NCBI GenBank assembly: GCA_015501595.1
Contig: JADNRX010000092.1
Span: 99,238 to 163,237, forward strand
Source of the DNA: Hymenopellis radicata
Taxonomy: Eukaryota; Basidiomycota; Agaricomycetes; Agaricales; Physalacriaceae
Direction: 5' to 3'
DNA length: 64,000 bases
The position numbers and the translations under genes are program-made. This document shows, piece after piece, positions 35,833-46,896 of this stretch (position 1 is the stretch's first letter; each line of letters opens with the position of its first letter). A model generated the notes under the pieces. It had not been told where the DNA came from and did no database searches. It saw only the letters and a list, made by a program, of their open reading frames with translations.

Positions 35833-38800
35833 TCAACGCGGAGAGGGTACAATCCCCATCCATCCTCGCATCTTTTCGAATACCGAAGTTGGTAGCGCTT
35901 TTGTGAACGCATCTGCAACGTTGTCCTTGGTGGGAACATCAACGAAGTGGACTATGCCGCGTTCGCTGCATTCTCGACTGTAGTGATGCTGGACTTCGAT
36001 GTGTTTGACTCTCTGATGGAAAGATGGGTCTTCGGTGAGGATTCTCGCGCCGCGATTATCGATGAAGATAACGGTGGGATCCTTCTGTTCTTGGTCTAGG
36101 CCTTGTAGAACATTTCTGATCCATACTGCTTCTTTGGTCGCCGGCGCCGCGGCCATGTACTCTGCTTCCGTGGATGATGTCGCCGTTGTTGCTTGCTTTT
36201 TCGACATCCATGATACAAGGCCCGATCCCAATGAGAAACAGTAACCGGAGACTGATCGTCGCGTATCTGGACAGTTGGCATAGTCGGAGTCGGTGAAACC
36301 GGTGAGTTGTGCTATGTGCTCTCCACCCAATTCCAGTTCGAAGTCTCGTGTACCTTTTAGGTATTTGACGACGTGTAGTGCCGCTTTCCAGTGCGTTTCT
36401 CCGTGTCCACTGTTGAAGCGACTGAGCGTGCTTACAGCGTGCATGATGTCTGGACGGGTAGATATGGCGAGGTACATGAGTACTCCCACGAGCTGGCGAT
36501 ATGGCTGCTTTGCGGCTCGACGTCCCTCCTCCTCAGATTGTGGGAGGTCTCGTTTGGTGAGTCGTGTATTGGGTGGAAGAGGTGTTTTGGTTGGGTTCGC
36601 GTCGGCGCAGTTGAACTCTCTGATGATGCGATCGATAAGCGCCTTCTGTGAGAGATAGACCTTTCTCTTTTCTCTGTCGCGACGGACAGCCCACCCGATA
36701 ACGAAGTTCGCGTCGGCTCTGGATATCTGCCATTTCGACCGTAGCTCCTCCTCAAACCGGACTTCTTCCTCCGCGCTGCTTGCAGCTACGGTGAAATCGT
36801 CGACATGGACAGCCGCGAATATGGTACCTGACTCGCGTTTCCGATAGTAGATGCAGTGCTCGACACTGAGCTGAGTAAATCCCAGTTCCTTCATTGTTGC
36901 ATCCATTGTCTTGTTCCAGATTCGCCCGCCTTGCTTCATGCCATACAGTCCCTTCTTCAGTTGCCATACCCAGTCTTCTTTTCCAGCTTCCTCGAAACCC
37001 TTTGGCTGTTCCATCCAGGTCGTTTCGTCAAGGTCGCCATATAGGTACGCCGTCTTCACATCGAGTTGTGTGAGTTCGTAATCGAGGGCACCGGCTAGGT
37101 GGAAGAGGACGCGCAGGGACTCTGCACGAGCTGTTGGTGAGGTTGTCTTCGTGTAGTCCTTCCCATAAATCATTTCGAACCCACGCAGGACATACCTCGC
37201 CTTGTATCTTGACACATTGCCAAGCGCGTCGCGCTTTGTTCTGAAGACAAACTTGCCCCGCATCACTTTGCGACCTTTTGGGACAGCTGATCGCGGAACG
37301 AGGTCGTAGACGCCCATGTCTTGGATGGACTTGAGCTCCTCCTGAATTGCAGCATGCCACTCTGCGGACTGGTCACTCTCTAGCGCTTCTTTCGTTGACT
37401 TGGGCTCTTCTGGGAATTCGAGATTGATGTTTTCGTCTTCGGTTAACGTAGCGAGGACAATCCCGTCAATCAGTGCATGGACATCATCTTCGTTCGGAAC
37501 GTGTTCTTGACGTGTGCGTTTTCTTGCTTCCCTGTCAGCGCGGAGCCTGTGACCTGCTTCAGTAGACTCCCTGACTGCCTTCCGTATACGCTCTTCAAGT
37601 CCTGCTCGCTTCTCTCTTTGACTTCTGCGAGGGACTCGGACGTCTGGATCGGGATCGGAAACATTGCCGCCGTCTTCTCCTAGATCATCTTCATCTTCCT
37701 CACCTTCGTCGTCGCTTTCATCTTCATCTTCATCATCACTTTCTTCAATCAATACGGGCATCTTTTCGTCTTCATCGTCGTCGTCGGCATTGACTATCCG
37801 TCCGGGCTGAAGTGGTGTTGCTTGTTGCTGATGCGACTCGATAAACTCGACGTGGTAGGACGTGATTATGCGACGTGTCTGTCGGTCGTAGCATATGTAA
37901 GCTTTTGAGTTGGATGAGTACCCAATCAGCTGACACTCGACTGAACGGTCGAAGATTTTGGGATTGTGCTTATTCTGGATCAGAACGAAAGCCTTGCATC
38001 CTATCTCGCGGAGATGCGCCAGGTTTGGTTTGGTGCCATACCAAGCCTCATATGGAGTCATCTTGTTCTGGTATGTCGTCGGCCGCCGTTGCGCCACATA
38101 ACCGGCGGTCTCCACAAAATAGTCCCATAGGTATGCTGGTGCTTTGCACTCTGCCATCATCGTCCTCCCTAGTTCGAACACAGTACGATGGCGACGCTCG
38201 GCAATACCATTGTGTGCAGAGGTGTACGGTGCTGTAACTTGCAGTTTCGTACCCGTTCTTGCCAACCATTCTCGCATCTGATCGCTCTTCAGTTCACCAC
38301 CGTCGGTTCTGTAGATGCCGACATCTTCGCCGCACTCCTGCTTTCTCTCTTTCTCCCATCGTTGGAGCTCAGAGAATGCCTGGTCTTTCGTCCGCAACGG
38401 TATGCACCATGTCATGTCTGTATATTCGTCGACTAGCTCCATTGAATAACGATTGTGTCGTTTAGACTCTACTGCCTCTGGTCCCGTAAGATCAACGCAG
38501 ACTACTCCCAGCTTCCGCTTTGCCCTTTCGTTCTCCCTTGTTTTGGCGACGGGTGTACGTGTCTGCTTTCCAAGGATGCAAGATTCGCATGAGGGTGGAG
38601 TTTCGGAGAAGTCGACTGGCATACCTTTTGCCATAGCGCGTTCGGCCATTTTCTTGATTGTAGAGATGCCGATATGGCCGAGGCGTCCATGCCAGGTGCG
38701 GAGGTTAGCCGTGTTTGTGTTGGCATTGGCTGCTGCGGCGATGGGATTGGGATTGGGAGCTATCTTGGTGATGGTGTGCTTGACACGGGGGAGTATGGCG

Positions 38801-40383
38801 CCGTCTAGAGTGTACAGCTTCTTACTCTGGCGAGTTCCCGTCGCGACGACTGCCTTGCTGGTCTTGTTTCTGATGCAGAATCCAGCGTCATCGAAGTCCG
38901 CGGTGTAGCCATTGTCGCAGATCTTGCCGATGGACATGAGGCGGATCGTTGCTTGTGGGACGAATAGGACATCGCGTAGGATGAGGGTGGCTCCTTTTGC
39001 TTGACGAATATGAATGTCGCCTATGCCTCGGGCCTCGATATAGTTACCCCCGACTCCCCAGATGCGCTGCGGCGGAATGGCACGTAACGTGTGGAAGTCT
39101 TCGCGAACTGGTGATACATGGACTGTCGCTCCTGAGTCCCCTGCAAAGGGACCGCACTCGGTGACATTGAGTACTGTGTACTGGTGCGTCTGGAGAGCGA
39201 TGGGTGTTTCGTCGTTGACCTTGTATCCCGGCTTTAGGTGGTTCTTCCAGTCAATGGAGACCTTGGCGACGTCTACCAGCATAGAGAACTCGGACGACTC
39301 GGAGCCTCGACGTGCTTGCTGAGCAGCATAGATTTCTTCGAGCTCTGAGTTCGGGGTGACGAATGCGGTGGCGGCGGTCTGCTCTTCCTCAAGCATGGTG
39401 AAGTAGACAGTTTTGCCGTTGGAGTCTTTGAAGGCAAACCGCGGTTTGTTTGGGTCGGGTGGCTTGGAGGCTGGAGCGGGTGTCGGGGTGGTGGAGGATG
39501 AGGAGTTCTTCCCGCGGCGTGCTGCTCTCTTCTCCAACACCTCATCGCGTCGCCCCTCCATGGCTCCTCCTTTTCCCCAGCACTCATCTGTCCTGTGTCG
39601 GCCTCCGCATGTCTCGCACAGACCACTCTGACCATGGCTGTGTCCCTTGCCCTTCCCCGGGGGCGACTTCTGCGCCTGTGCCGCATTCGCCTTCTCTTCC
39701 TCCATCTGCTTCTTTAACTCGTCTTTCAGGCGCAGCGTCTCCTTCTCGAGTGACCCGACAATGTCTGCTGCTGTCGATTTGTCGTTGTCCTCATGCTTGT
39801 CGCGAATGGGACGGAGTTCTGGGCATAGGGCGCGTAGTAGGACAACGCGTGCGAGTTTCTCCGCGTCGAGTGCACCGACCTCGAAGATCTGCTTGCAGAT
39901 GTTTCGAATATTGTTCGCAGTGGTCACCATGTCGGCGTCGCGATAGATGTTGGTGGAGAGGGCGTCATCGAGAAGGGAGGTTTGAGTGGAGGCTTTCTGT
40001 CGGTGGCGCTTCTCGAGCTCCTTCCAGACGTCGTTCGCAGTTTTGCACGTGCAGTTGTCCCGTAGGTAGTCCTTCTCGCCATCCGCAATGTTCATGCGAA
40101 TCATCGCCTTTGCGATGCTGTCGTTCTTTGTCCATATGGCGTGGTCTTTCGCATCGACGGACGCGTCAGGCTGTGGTACGGCACCGAGGACATATTCCTG
40201 GCTGCCGGCGATGAGGAACGCGTCGAGCGCGCTTTCGCTCCACCGAACGTAGTTCTTCTTGTTGAAGTCTAAGGCATCTAGGCCTGTTATGGTTTTCGCT
40301 TTGATGAGTTCGAGTGGCATCGCGCGGATTGAGAGTGATGTGAAAGAGGATATGAGGTTGTCGATGTCCGGTGTGCTCTGCAT
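35833..40383 (-). CDS. Copia Gag-Pol polyprotein (1516 aa)
   Basis: Domains in order: Gag with UBN2-like region (NKKNYVRWSESALDAFL, ANDVWKELEKRH, about residues 35-210); zinc knuckle CETCGGRHRTDEC; aspartic protease FAGDSGATVHVSP; pre-integrase zinc region LRTWHGRLGHIG; integrase core (GVVCVDLTGP, YRTDGGELKS, APYTSAHNGIAERRHRT) with D, D and E visible; acidic linker (SDDEDEDESDDEGEEDEDD); copia reverse transcriptase (YELTQLDVKTAYLYGDLDE, AAVHVDDFTVAA); RNase H (GFTDSDYANCPDTRRSVSGY, SSTEAEYMAA). Gag and Pol are in one frame, as in many copia elements. No stop or frameshift, so it could be autonomous. Several frames seen on the opposite strand are shadows. Confidence 0.97.
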   Translation of the reverse strand: MQSTPDIDNLISSFTSLSIRAMPLELIKAKTITGLDALDFNKKNYVRWSESALDAFLIAGSQEYVLGAVPQPDASVDAKDHAIWTKNDSIAKAMIRMNIADGEKDYLRDNCTCKTANDVWKELEKRHRQKASTQTSLLDDALSTNIYRDADMVTTANNIRNICKQIFEVGALDAEKLARVVLLRALCPELRPIRDKHEDNDKSTAADIVGSLEKETLRLKDELKKQMEEEKANAAQAQKSPPGKGKGHSHGQSGLCETCGGRHRTDECWGKGGAMEGRRDEVLEKRAARRGKNSSSSTTPTPAPASKPPDPNKPRFAFKDSNGKTVYFTMLEEEQTAATAFVTPNSELEEIYAAQQARRGSESSEFSMLVDVAKVSIDWKNHLKPGYKVNDETPIALQTHQYTVLNVTECGPFAGDSGATVHVSPVREDFHTLRAIPPQRIWGVGGNYIEARGIGDIHIRQAKGATLILRDVLFVPQATIRLMSIGKICDNGYTADFDDAGFCIRNKTSKAVVATGTRQSKKLYTLDGAILPRVKHTITKIAPNPNPIAAAANANTNTANLRTWHGRLGHIGISTIKKMAERAMAKGMPVDFSETPPSCESCILGKQTRTPVAKTRENERAKRKLGVVCVDLTGPEAVESKRHNRYSMELVDEYTDMTWCIPLRTKDQAFSELQRWEKERKQECGEDVGIYRTDGGELKSDQMREWLARTGTKLQVTAPYTSAHNGIAERRHRTVFELGRTMMAECKAPAYLWDYFVETAGYVAQRRPTTYQNKMTPYEAWYGTKPNLAHLREIGCKAFVLIQNKHNPKIFDRSVECQLIGYSSNSKAYICYDRQTRRIITSYHVEFIESHQQQATPLQPGRIVNADDDDEDEKMPVLIEESDDEDEDESDDEGEEDEDDLGEDGGNVSDPDPDVRVPRRSQREKRAGLEERIRKAVRESTEAGHRLRADREARKRTRQEHVPNEDDVHALIDGIVLATLTEDENINLEFPEEPKSTKEALESDQSAEWHAAIQEELKSIQDMGVYDLVPRSAVPKGRKVMRGKFVFRTKRDALGNVSRYKARYVLRGFEMIYGKDYTKTTSPTARAESLRVLFHLAGALDYELTQLDVKTAYLYGDLDETTWMEQPKGFEEAGKEDWVWQLKKGLYGMKQGGRIWNKTMDATMKELGFTQLSVEHCIYYRKRESGTIFAAVHVDDFTVAASSAEEEVRFEEELRSKWQISRADANFVIGWAVRRDREKRKVYLSQKALIDRIIREFNCADANPTKTPLPPNTRLTKRDLPQSEEEGRRAAKQPYRQLVGVLMYLAISTRPDIMHAVSTLSRFNSGHGETHWKAALHVVKYLKGTRDFELELGGEHIAQLTGFTDSDYANCPDTRRSVSGYCFSLGSGLVSWMSKKQATTATSSTEAEYMAAAPATKEAVWIRNVLQGLDQEQKDPTVIFIDNRGARILTEDPSFHQRVKHIEVQHHYSRECSERGIVHFVDVPTKDNVADAFTKALPTSVFEKMRGWMGIVPSPR

Positions 40384-40443
40384 GCACTGGACTGGCCAGT
40401 TCCTAACGGTATCGCTTCTTGGAGTCGATCTTTTTTAGCAGTA

Positions 40444-40456
40444 TAGGCCCATAACC
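40444..40456 (-). promoter_or_regulatory. Copia primer-binding site
   Basis: Directly next to the 5' LTR on the minus strand the sequence reads GGTTATGGGCCTA, in the position of the tRNA primer site and of a type often seen in fungal copia elements. The priming tRNA is not determined. Confidence 0.55.
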
Positions 40457-40629
40457 TGTTGGAAACTCAGCACGTCGTAACGGTACTGTACGAGTCGTGG
40501 TTGTTGGCTCACCTCAGCACGTCGTAACGGTACTGAGGAAAGCCTAACACGCGTCCATTCCTTTGACCATGTCTCGATCTCCGCTATCTCCGTTCCTCCG
40601 GAATCTCCGTGTTGCATCTCGCCACAACA
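40457..40629 (-). repeat. Copia 5' LTR (173 bp)
   Basis: Identical to the LTR at 35653-35825, including the internal 23-bp direct repeat. Should contain the promoter on the minus strand. Confidence 0.95.
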
Positions 40630-40819
40630 TCGCAGAGGCCTCATCTGATAAATTATTAGCACTCATATGTGGCTTTGAAGTCGGATTCAGATGTATCTTG
40701 TACTACTACACAGTTGAAGTATACTTACCCGCACCATGCTCGCACCTTTCGAAGTGTCTCTACATCATGGATCATGGCCCTCTTCGGACATCGTGTTCGG
40801 GCAGGCAGCGTCGATATGA

Positions 40820-40983
40820 ATTCAACGGCAAGTGCGGCGAGGTCGCCCACGGCGGCCCACCTACTGAATCCCAGAAATGGAGACGCTAAGCAATTCAAGG
40901 GCAAGTGCGGTGAGGTAGAGATTGACGCCCACCTACTGAATCCTGAACAACAGAAATGGAGACGCTAAGCAATTCAACGGCAA
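40820..40983. repeat. Short tandem repeat, 73-79-bp unit, 2.2 copies
   Basis: Units 40820-40892 and 40893-40971 share attcaa.ggcaagtgcgg.gagg, acctactgaatcc and cagaaatggagacgctaagca; a third unit starts at 40972 and stops after 12 bp. Confidence 0.75.
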
Positions 40984-42899
40984 TCCTGGGTGAACACGAG
41001 GTTCAGCTTGAAACCTCCGGTACAAGTTAGTAGATCTTCTCCCGCTCATAGCACGATCGCGCTCTTCGTCCGTTTGAATTTCCTCGTCTTCTGAGACCGG
41101 CGATTCAGGCTGAGAGCTCGGTTTGGGATCGTGGCGAGCCACGACTAGACCACGTTCCCGAAAGTCGAGCCCCGTCCCATGAAGCCAGGATATGTTAACA
41201 CAAGAGGACACGGCGATAGCAATCTCCGATAACAATGCCCGAACTGAGCGATAGGGCTCGGCGCATGATCAAAGTTAATGGCCTGGTGTCGATATACGAA
41301 GGACAAAGCATGCGTGGACGGTCGACCTGATACGGGGCCTGTTACGATCTGGGTATTTGTAGCACCTTCCAGAAACGTGCACTGGGAGGCGGTCTGGTGT
41401 GCACACGGGCATGAGTTCGTAATCGTAGACATCCTCAGGTAGGACCTAGCACTCAATGTTAATAAGAGCATAAGCATAGAGCAACCCGACTTGAGCGTAC
41501 ATCAGTAAACAGCTTTCGCTCGTCTGTAGAGGTGGAAAGGTCGTGATTATATTCGTAGAGGTCTTGGATTTTGTGGAGGATATCAGTTGGTGGAAGAAGA
41601 GCCCAAGAAGACGTCTTCATTAGTTCTACCATATCTGCACGACTGAAGAAAATGAGCGAAAGATACTCGAGTTTCTCGGGGACCTACGTGAGGTGGACAT
41701 TATAGGAAGATCGCGGTACCGCGCAATATCACCCCTCGAAAGCCCAAGGTGGTATTCCAAGCCGTCTAGGCCCTTATTGAAAGAGCCATGTTAGATTTTA
41801 TTGACGAAACGGTGGCGCGACGACACACCAGTTCGGTGGCTGGTGGTGATAGTGATCACGGTCGGGAAGCAAGCAAGCGATGGTGGTGGTGGAAGGATGA
41901 TAAAGAGCACAGGTACTTTGAATATTTACATGGTCCAGTAGTCGGAACTGACAGGCTGACTCGCACGATGCATGCAAGGCAGTGTCATCCAAGTCGAAAG
42001 ACAATCTAGATACGGAGTGATCCTCGTATGCGACATGTCGGACACCTTTTCAAGCGAGAACGGGTTAACGGGATATGCGCCCAGGAAGAGGTAAAATAAT
42101 CCCGACAGTAGTGAAGCGTGCCGACCGCCTGCAAGTAGCGCTCCGAGGTTGCGGACAGCCCTCTTCGCGCCTCCCAACGGCGGATCCACATCCTTCGCCA
42201 GAACCTCACACAGCTGCCGATCACCCGCCGTAGCGACAAAATCCCGAGCATCGTGGTGGTGGTGGTGGTGGTTGCAGATCAAGCTGATTGAAAGGCAACG
42301 AGATTTGGCTCTTTGTTTAACTTTGGCGGACTCAGTGAATGAACACGTGATGGCGGCACCGTACGGTACGTGCGCTTGTGCGCACCGGTCTTTCTCAGAG
42401 ATCTTCCGGGAACCATCTTCGCGCAGCTACAAGATAATCATTAATCGTTGCCAACGTCGATATATGAAATTCAAACAACGAACCTTCCCATCAAACTTGG
42501 CTCGCTCTCTCTCGCTCTCCATCATCCGGGGCCCGGCCAAAGCAACACTTGAGTTCAAATAGATACAACATAACAAACATCTAAACAGCCACCCCCACCT
42601 CCATGGTATGCGCTCTTATAAAATAAATAAAGCAACAGCAACGGGGTATACAACAGAAACTACCCTTTCTGTAAACCAAGACGTATCATGGCAGATCATA
42701 AAAAGCATCAAAAACAGCCTCTAAACCCAACGTGTATGAAAACAGCAAGAAAAAGTCAAACACGTCTCCAGCACGCAGTTCAATCAATGAACGTCCAAAA
42801 AAAAGTTCTATAGGATACCAGCGCCCGGAGCGCCCGACCAGGGAGGGGGTTCGGGCTGTATGTAGTATTTAACATGGAGGATCACAGATCCGCCGTAGC
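40984..42899. other. No gene supported
   Basis: Frames on both strands are short. A (gtg)n microsatellite lies near 42255-42273. AT-rich sequence near 42560-42720 is 3' flank of the membrane protein that ends at 42900. Confidence 0.4.
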
Positions 42900-44531
42900 T
42901 TAGTTGATGCCGCCATAGGCATCCTCCATGTCATACACCGTCTCCGGGCGTGGTTTCGGCTCTGGCTCTGTCGCGGAGAGACTGTTCGCCAATGGGCTAG
43001 GCGCGATGTCTTTCTTCGGCCCGGTGCTCATGAGCGTCGAGTCGCGCGGGAAATTATAGGACGAGACAGAGTGATGCGGGTCCATCTTGATTTCGGGAAG
43101 ACTGGGTGGCATGGAGTCGATGCGGTAACGCGATGAGGTCGTCTGCGCCGGCGAGGGCGGGACTGGGAAGTCGAGCTCCCCGTGAGGCATGACCTCGGAA
43201 GAGGCAGTCGATGTAGAAGGATGGTGGGATCCCGATTTAACGGGAGAGGAAGGATCGTCGAAGGGATCCTTCGGAGGAACTGGAGGGAGGGAGTCGTTCC
43301 TGTGGTGCATATATTGCTCAACTGCGGGAGTGTCCAAACCTCTGGGAGGATCCGAGTTGATACGTTTGGAAATCTCCACGTACTGGGCGGCCTGGAATGG
43401 TGTGACGCTGGAACGCTCGACGTCTACGTAGTCGCTGGTGGGCAGTGGTTCTTCACGAGTGCTGGAAGCAGGTACGGCCGGGTATGTGGCATACTGCACT
43501 GGCCCTGAAGTGTGCGCGCTGTTCACAGTGCGTGCAGATTGTTGCCTCGAGAGTGCGAAGCCCGCCGCGTGACCTTCGTCTGAGTACGATACGTACGAAG
43601 GCTGGGGGAGTACTGGTTATGTCCGTACATCGCCGGGGCGAACAGAGGATTGGCGGAGTTTATGTTAGACGAGGTGACACTTGGACTGTACTGAGATTGA
43701 GCATATTGCGGCTGAGGGCCAGGCGCGCCATACATCGCGCCAAACGACATGCCCGCGTTGTTACGATTCTCCGTCATAACCGGTGGAGAAGGATTGAAAT
43801 TATCATCGTGAATCTGCAAGGCAGATCGCCTGAATGAGTTCGGATCAAAATCAATCTGTTCGTCCTTTTTGCGGCGGAGGCGGCGCTAAAGTGACGTGAG
43901 CAGCGAAATTTGACAAATGGCAGAGAAAACAAACCACAATGAACGCAAGTGCAGCCAGAAGAAAGGCAAAACCAAGGATACCAGCAGCAACACCACCAAT
44001 GATGGTTCCCGTGTTGGAGGTTGCGCCGGTAGTAGCAGAGGTTGTCTCAGAGGCAGCACTACCAGCAGCAGAGGCAGAGACCGTGACAGCAACTGTATGC
44101 TGGCTAGTAGTCGATGTAGCGGGAATTTGGATGTGGAAAGATGATGAAGATGAGGTTGTGGTCGATGAAGTGTGAACCGAGCTGACTCGCGAGGATGTCG
44201 TCGTCGAGGACGTGGTCGATGTCGATGTCGACGAGGATGTTGTCGTCGTCGACGTCGATGTAGCTGGCAACAATATAGGCGTGGTCGACGTTGTTGTCGT
44301 TGTCGAGGTGCTCGACGTGCGCTGCTCAGTGGAAGTCGCTGCACGCCGTCAGATCGCGTCACTTGTTGGGCTAATACCGGCACTCACTTGTCGCCGCTGT
44401 CGGGAACATAAAACCGAAAAAGTCGGTCGTCGTCGTCGTCTGGTCCCGCCGACATGACCACCTCCGAGCGCGCGCTTCTGGCCGCCCCAATGCTGGCGCG
44501 CCTGTCTAATGCCAACAAAATCGTGGCCCAT
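42900..44531 (-). CDS. Ser/Thr-rich single-pass membrane protein 3 (Mid2-like), with frameshifts
   Basis: Starts MGHDFVGIRQARQHWGGQKR, followed by GGG and a poly-Thr run (QTTTTTDFFGFMFPTAATT). The ectodomain is Ser/Thr-rich (STSTTTTSSSTSTSTTSSTT). The span is GTIIGGVAAGILGFAFLLAALAFIV; then an intron, a basic stretch RRLRRKKDEQ, the motif NSFRRSALQIHDDNF, and a long Pro/Ser-rich tail ending RPETVYDMEDAYGGIN. This is the cleanest of the three paralogs: only two one-base losses are needed, at a ggg run (44445-44447) and a ggggg run (43604-43608, plus strand). Its N-terminal layout also matches protein 1 (M-x-H..R..A..GGG..TTT). Confidence 0.75.
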
Positions 44532-46896
44532 TTTATGCGGTAAAGAACGTGAAGATACAGAAAAGAATGGCGTCTCTTGGTGGAAGGAAGCAAGAAGGAA
44601 ATGGCCACATGCCGTCATTCCCTGGACCCTTGTTGTCATCGTCCCGTCCCGACGGCAACCGGCAGCAGATATTTCAAAGTTGATAGTTGCAGGATAGTTG
44701 GACGCGTTTGAGATCGTTACGCAGGCCCACTTGCAAACATTACGACTTGTGAACGGCACCAAATCTGTACAGCGAACAGCAGAGGACACAGAGGAGAACC
44801 TCAGGAACAGGTGCTCCACCGCTCGTACCTGCTCCACTGCTCGTACCTTAATATCAACGCAAGGTGAGCGCACCCTGAATTCACGCCATTCAATGAGTCA
44901 TAACACGCGTCGAGCAAGCTGTCAGAAATGCTGATTGGAGGGTCCCGCCCTAGACAACTCGTTCTTCCCATCTTCGTGTCACTGGCGTCTTTGGATTTCG
45001 ACCCTTCTCGTGTTGTAGTTTGGCTCCTCGGAATGGTGGCTTGTCTTTGTTAGTTCTGATGTCCTCAGTCATGTGTAAACCACGTACTTCTCGCCGCCCC
45101 TCTTTCTCGAATTCCTTGAGCTGATCTGCTCGACATGCCTGAACTCCCCGCTCTGACTCTGAGCCGAAATCTGTACGCATTACGCCGCTATCGCTCTGGG
45201 CGCCCTCCTCTCTCTACAGATTGTCTATTGGCGGGTTTAACATGAAGAAGTCTACCTGACGGAGAGCTGTGGGTGCCCAAGAGAAGCCCTGATTCGATTC
45301 GGGCAAGCCTGTCGATGATTTTATGCATCTTTGGGGTCATGATTCGGCCGCATGAAGAGGACGGTGGTATGGTTGCTTGATGAAGTGCCGCACCCCCTTG
45401 TGTACGAGACCATGTTGGCAACATGATGTTCTTCTGTCGGCGAGTACTCCGGAAGCCCGTTGTATCAATGTATGGACAATGAGTATCTCTCTTTGCACGA
45501 GATTCGTTCTGTTCACAAGTTAAATGTTGGACGCTTATCACTAATGCGACACGCAGTTCTACCCCGACTGAGGAATCGGTCAATGCTGGCTCACTGAACA
45601 TGGCGTCGCCGTCACCGGAGCTTATAACGACTGGTTTTCGATTCGAACTGCCGTCACAAAAGGATCCGTTCAACGACAATCCTGCGCCGATCATCAAGAG
45701 CGAACTGCGTAAACGAATCAGTCGGAAGGCTTCAAGGATAGAACCTTTAAGGGGTCCATTCGACACAAACAATCCTCAGTGTCATCATTGATATCGACGA
45801 CAAGCGGAGCAGGGAAAGGCCAGCGACTCAATAGCCTGTGGAAGTTAAAAGACAAGGAAGATGCTCATGCTCGCCCGGGCATCATACCATAGGCCAGACT
45901 TCGCCGCACTTCACACCTATTTAACGCCTCTGTTGAGAGAAGAGCTGGGTGGGAGTCGGGTGTGCGGTCGCACACCCGAGCAGAGAAGAAGATTGCGAAA
46001 CGGTAGGGCATTCGTAGCGTGGCGGCCTAGGAGTCGGGTTTATATTTGACGCAGCAGAGTTGACGAGATATTGAGCCGTCCTAGAATTGAGAGAGAGAGG
46101 GAGAGTAGTAGGAGATGAGGCAGACAGGTGGTGGTACTGTATGCTCCAACAATCTTTCCCTCAGTTCCCTCAGTGCACACAGCTCCTCATCTTCCTGGTG
46201 GCATCCAAGGAAAGATGGTCAACACTCAACAGTTTCAGCTTCTTCCCACAGAAACGACAGAGTCGCCACTCCTTGAATGCATCCAGGCGATACTACTGAG
46301 TTCGCCGGCGCAGAACTTGAAATGATAGCGGGTAATCCGAGAACATCAGTCTCGTTACAGCGATCCAGCATGCGGCAACGGAGAGACGTAAGTATTGGTG
46401 TTAGGCGAAGGATATACCGTGGCATCGTCTAGACCTCAGACACCATCGAGATTCGATGATGATTCAGGTCGGAGGGCATTTTAGTCATTGGTTATCGTTC
46501 TTCTCTATTCCCAACATATCTTTCCTAAAGTTTGAATGGAACCGCCACCGAGTCTTCTGTGTTTCGCAGGCACACCGTGTGAGTCCGCATTGACGCATAA
46601 ACGTACCTACTGTACTGTTACTCTGATCGACTAACGATCAATTCCCATCTGATTTTCGCAAAGAAGTACAGTATAACGAAAATAGACGGTGCTGCCCCAA
46701 GTCAACTTGAGTTGGCTTCCAGCTGAGGCTAGCTCAACGACTCGAAGTTTCGAGCAATCCGTATCCCTTTTTTTATCGAACTCGGGAGATTGAAACAATG
46801 AATCAAACTGCTTCCAGAGGTACTTAGACTACGTAGCTAATCCCGAAAACCTCAAGGACTCTCGACTTCGAGTGTTATCTAAAAAGTACTATATCA
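44532..46896. other. Long stretch without a firm gene
   Basis: A 63-codon plus-strand frame at 45600-45791 (MASPSPELITTGFRFELPSQ..., with two D/GPF(D/N)xN motifs) has protein-like composition but no supported exon partners. A perfect 22-bp hairpin lies at 45957-45978. A second copy of the dispersed repeat is at 46690-46815. Confidence 0.4.
46690..46815. repeat. Dispersed repeat, copy 2
   Basis: Matches 33345-33480: ccccaagtcaacttgagttg at the start and aatgaatcaaactgc at the end, with substitutions and a small deletion in the middle. Confidence 0.6.

Larger units (their letters stand above)
35653..40629 (-). mobile_element. Ty1/copia LTR retrotransposon, apparently intact
   Basis: 4977 bp, with two 173-bp LTRs that read identical by eye, TG..CA ends and a 5-bp target duplication TCGCA on both sides (35648-35652, 40630-40634). 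Transcribed on the minus strand. One open frame of 1516 codons lies between the LTRs. Identical LTRs mean a recent insertion. Confidence 0.97.

Noticed and set aside
36293..36658. Plus-strand frames across the copia polyprotein, also at 37875-38237 and 39450-40214
   Set aside because: Shadow frames antisense to the polyprotein.
41926..42282. Minus-strand frame with a poly-His run
   Set aside because: The His run comes from a (gtg)n microsatellite; no splice or domain support.
45188..45772. 194-codon minus-strand frame
   Set aside because: No recognised motif, low-complexity composition and it overlaps a plus-strand frame of equal quality; left unassigned.
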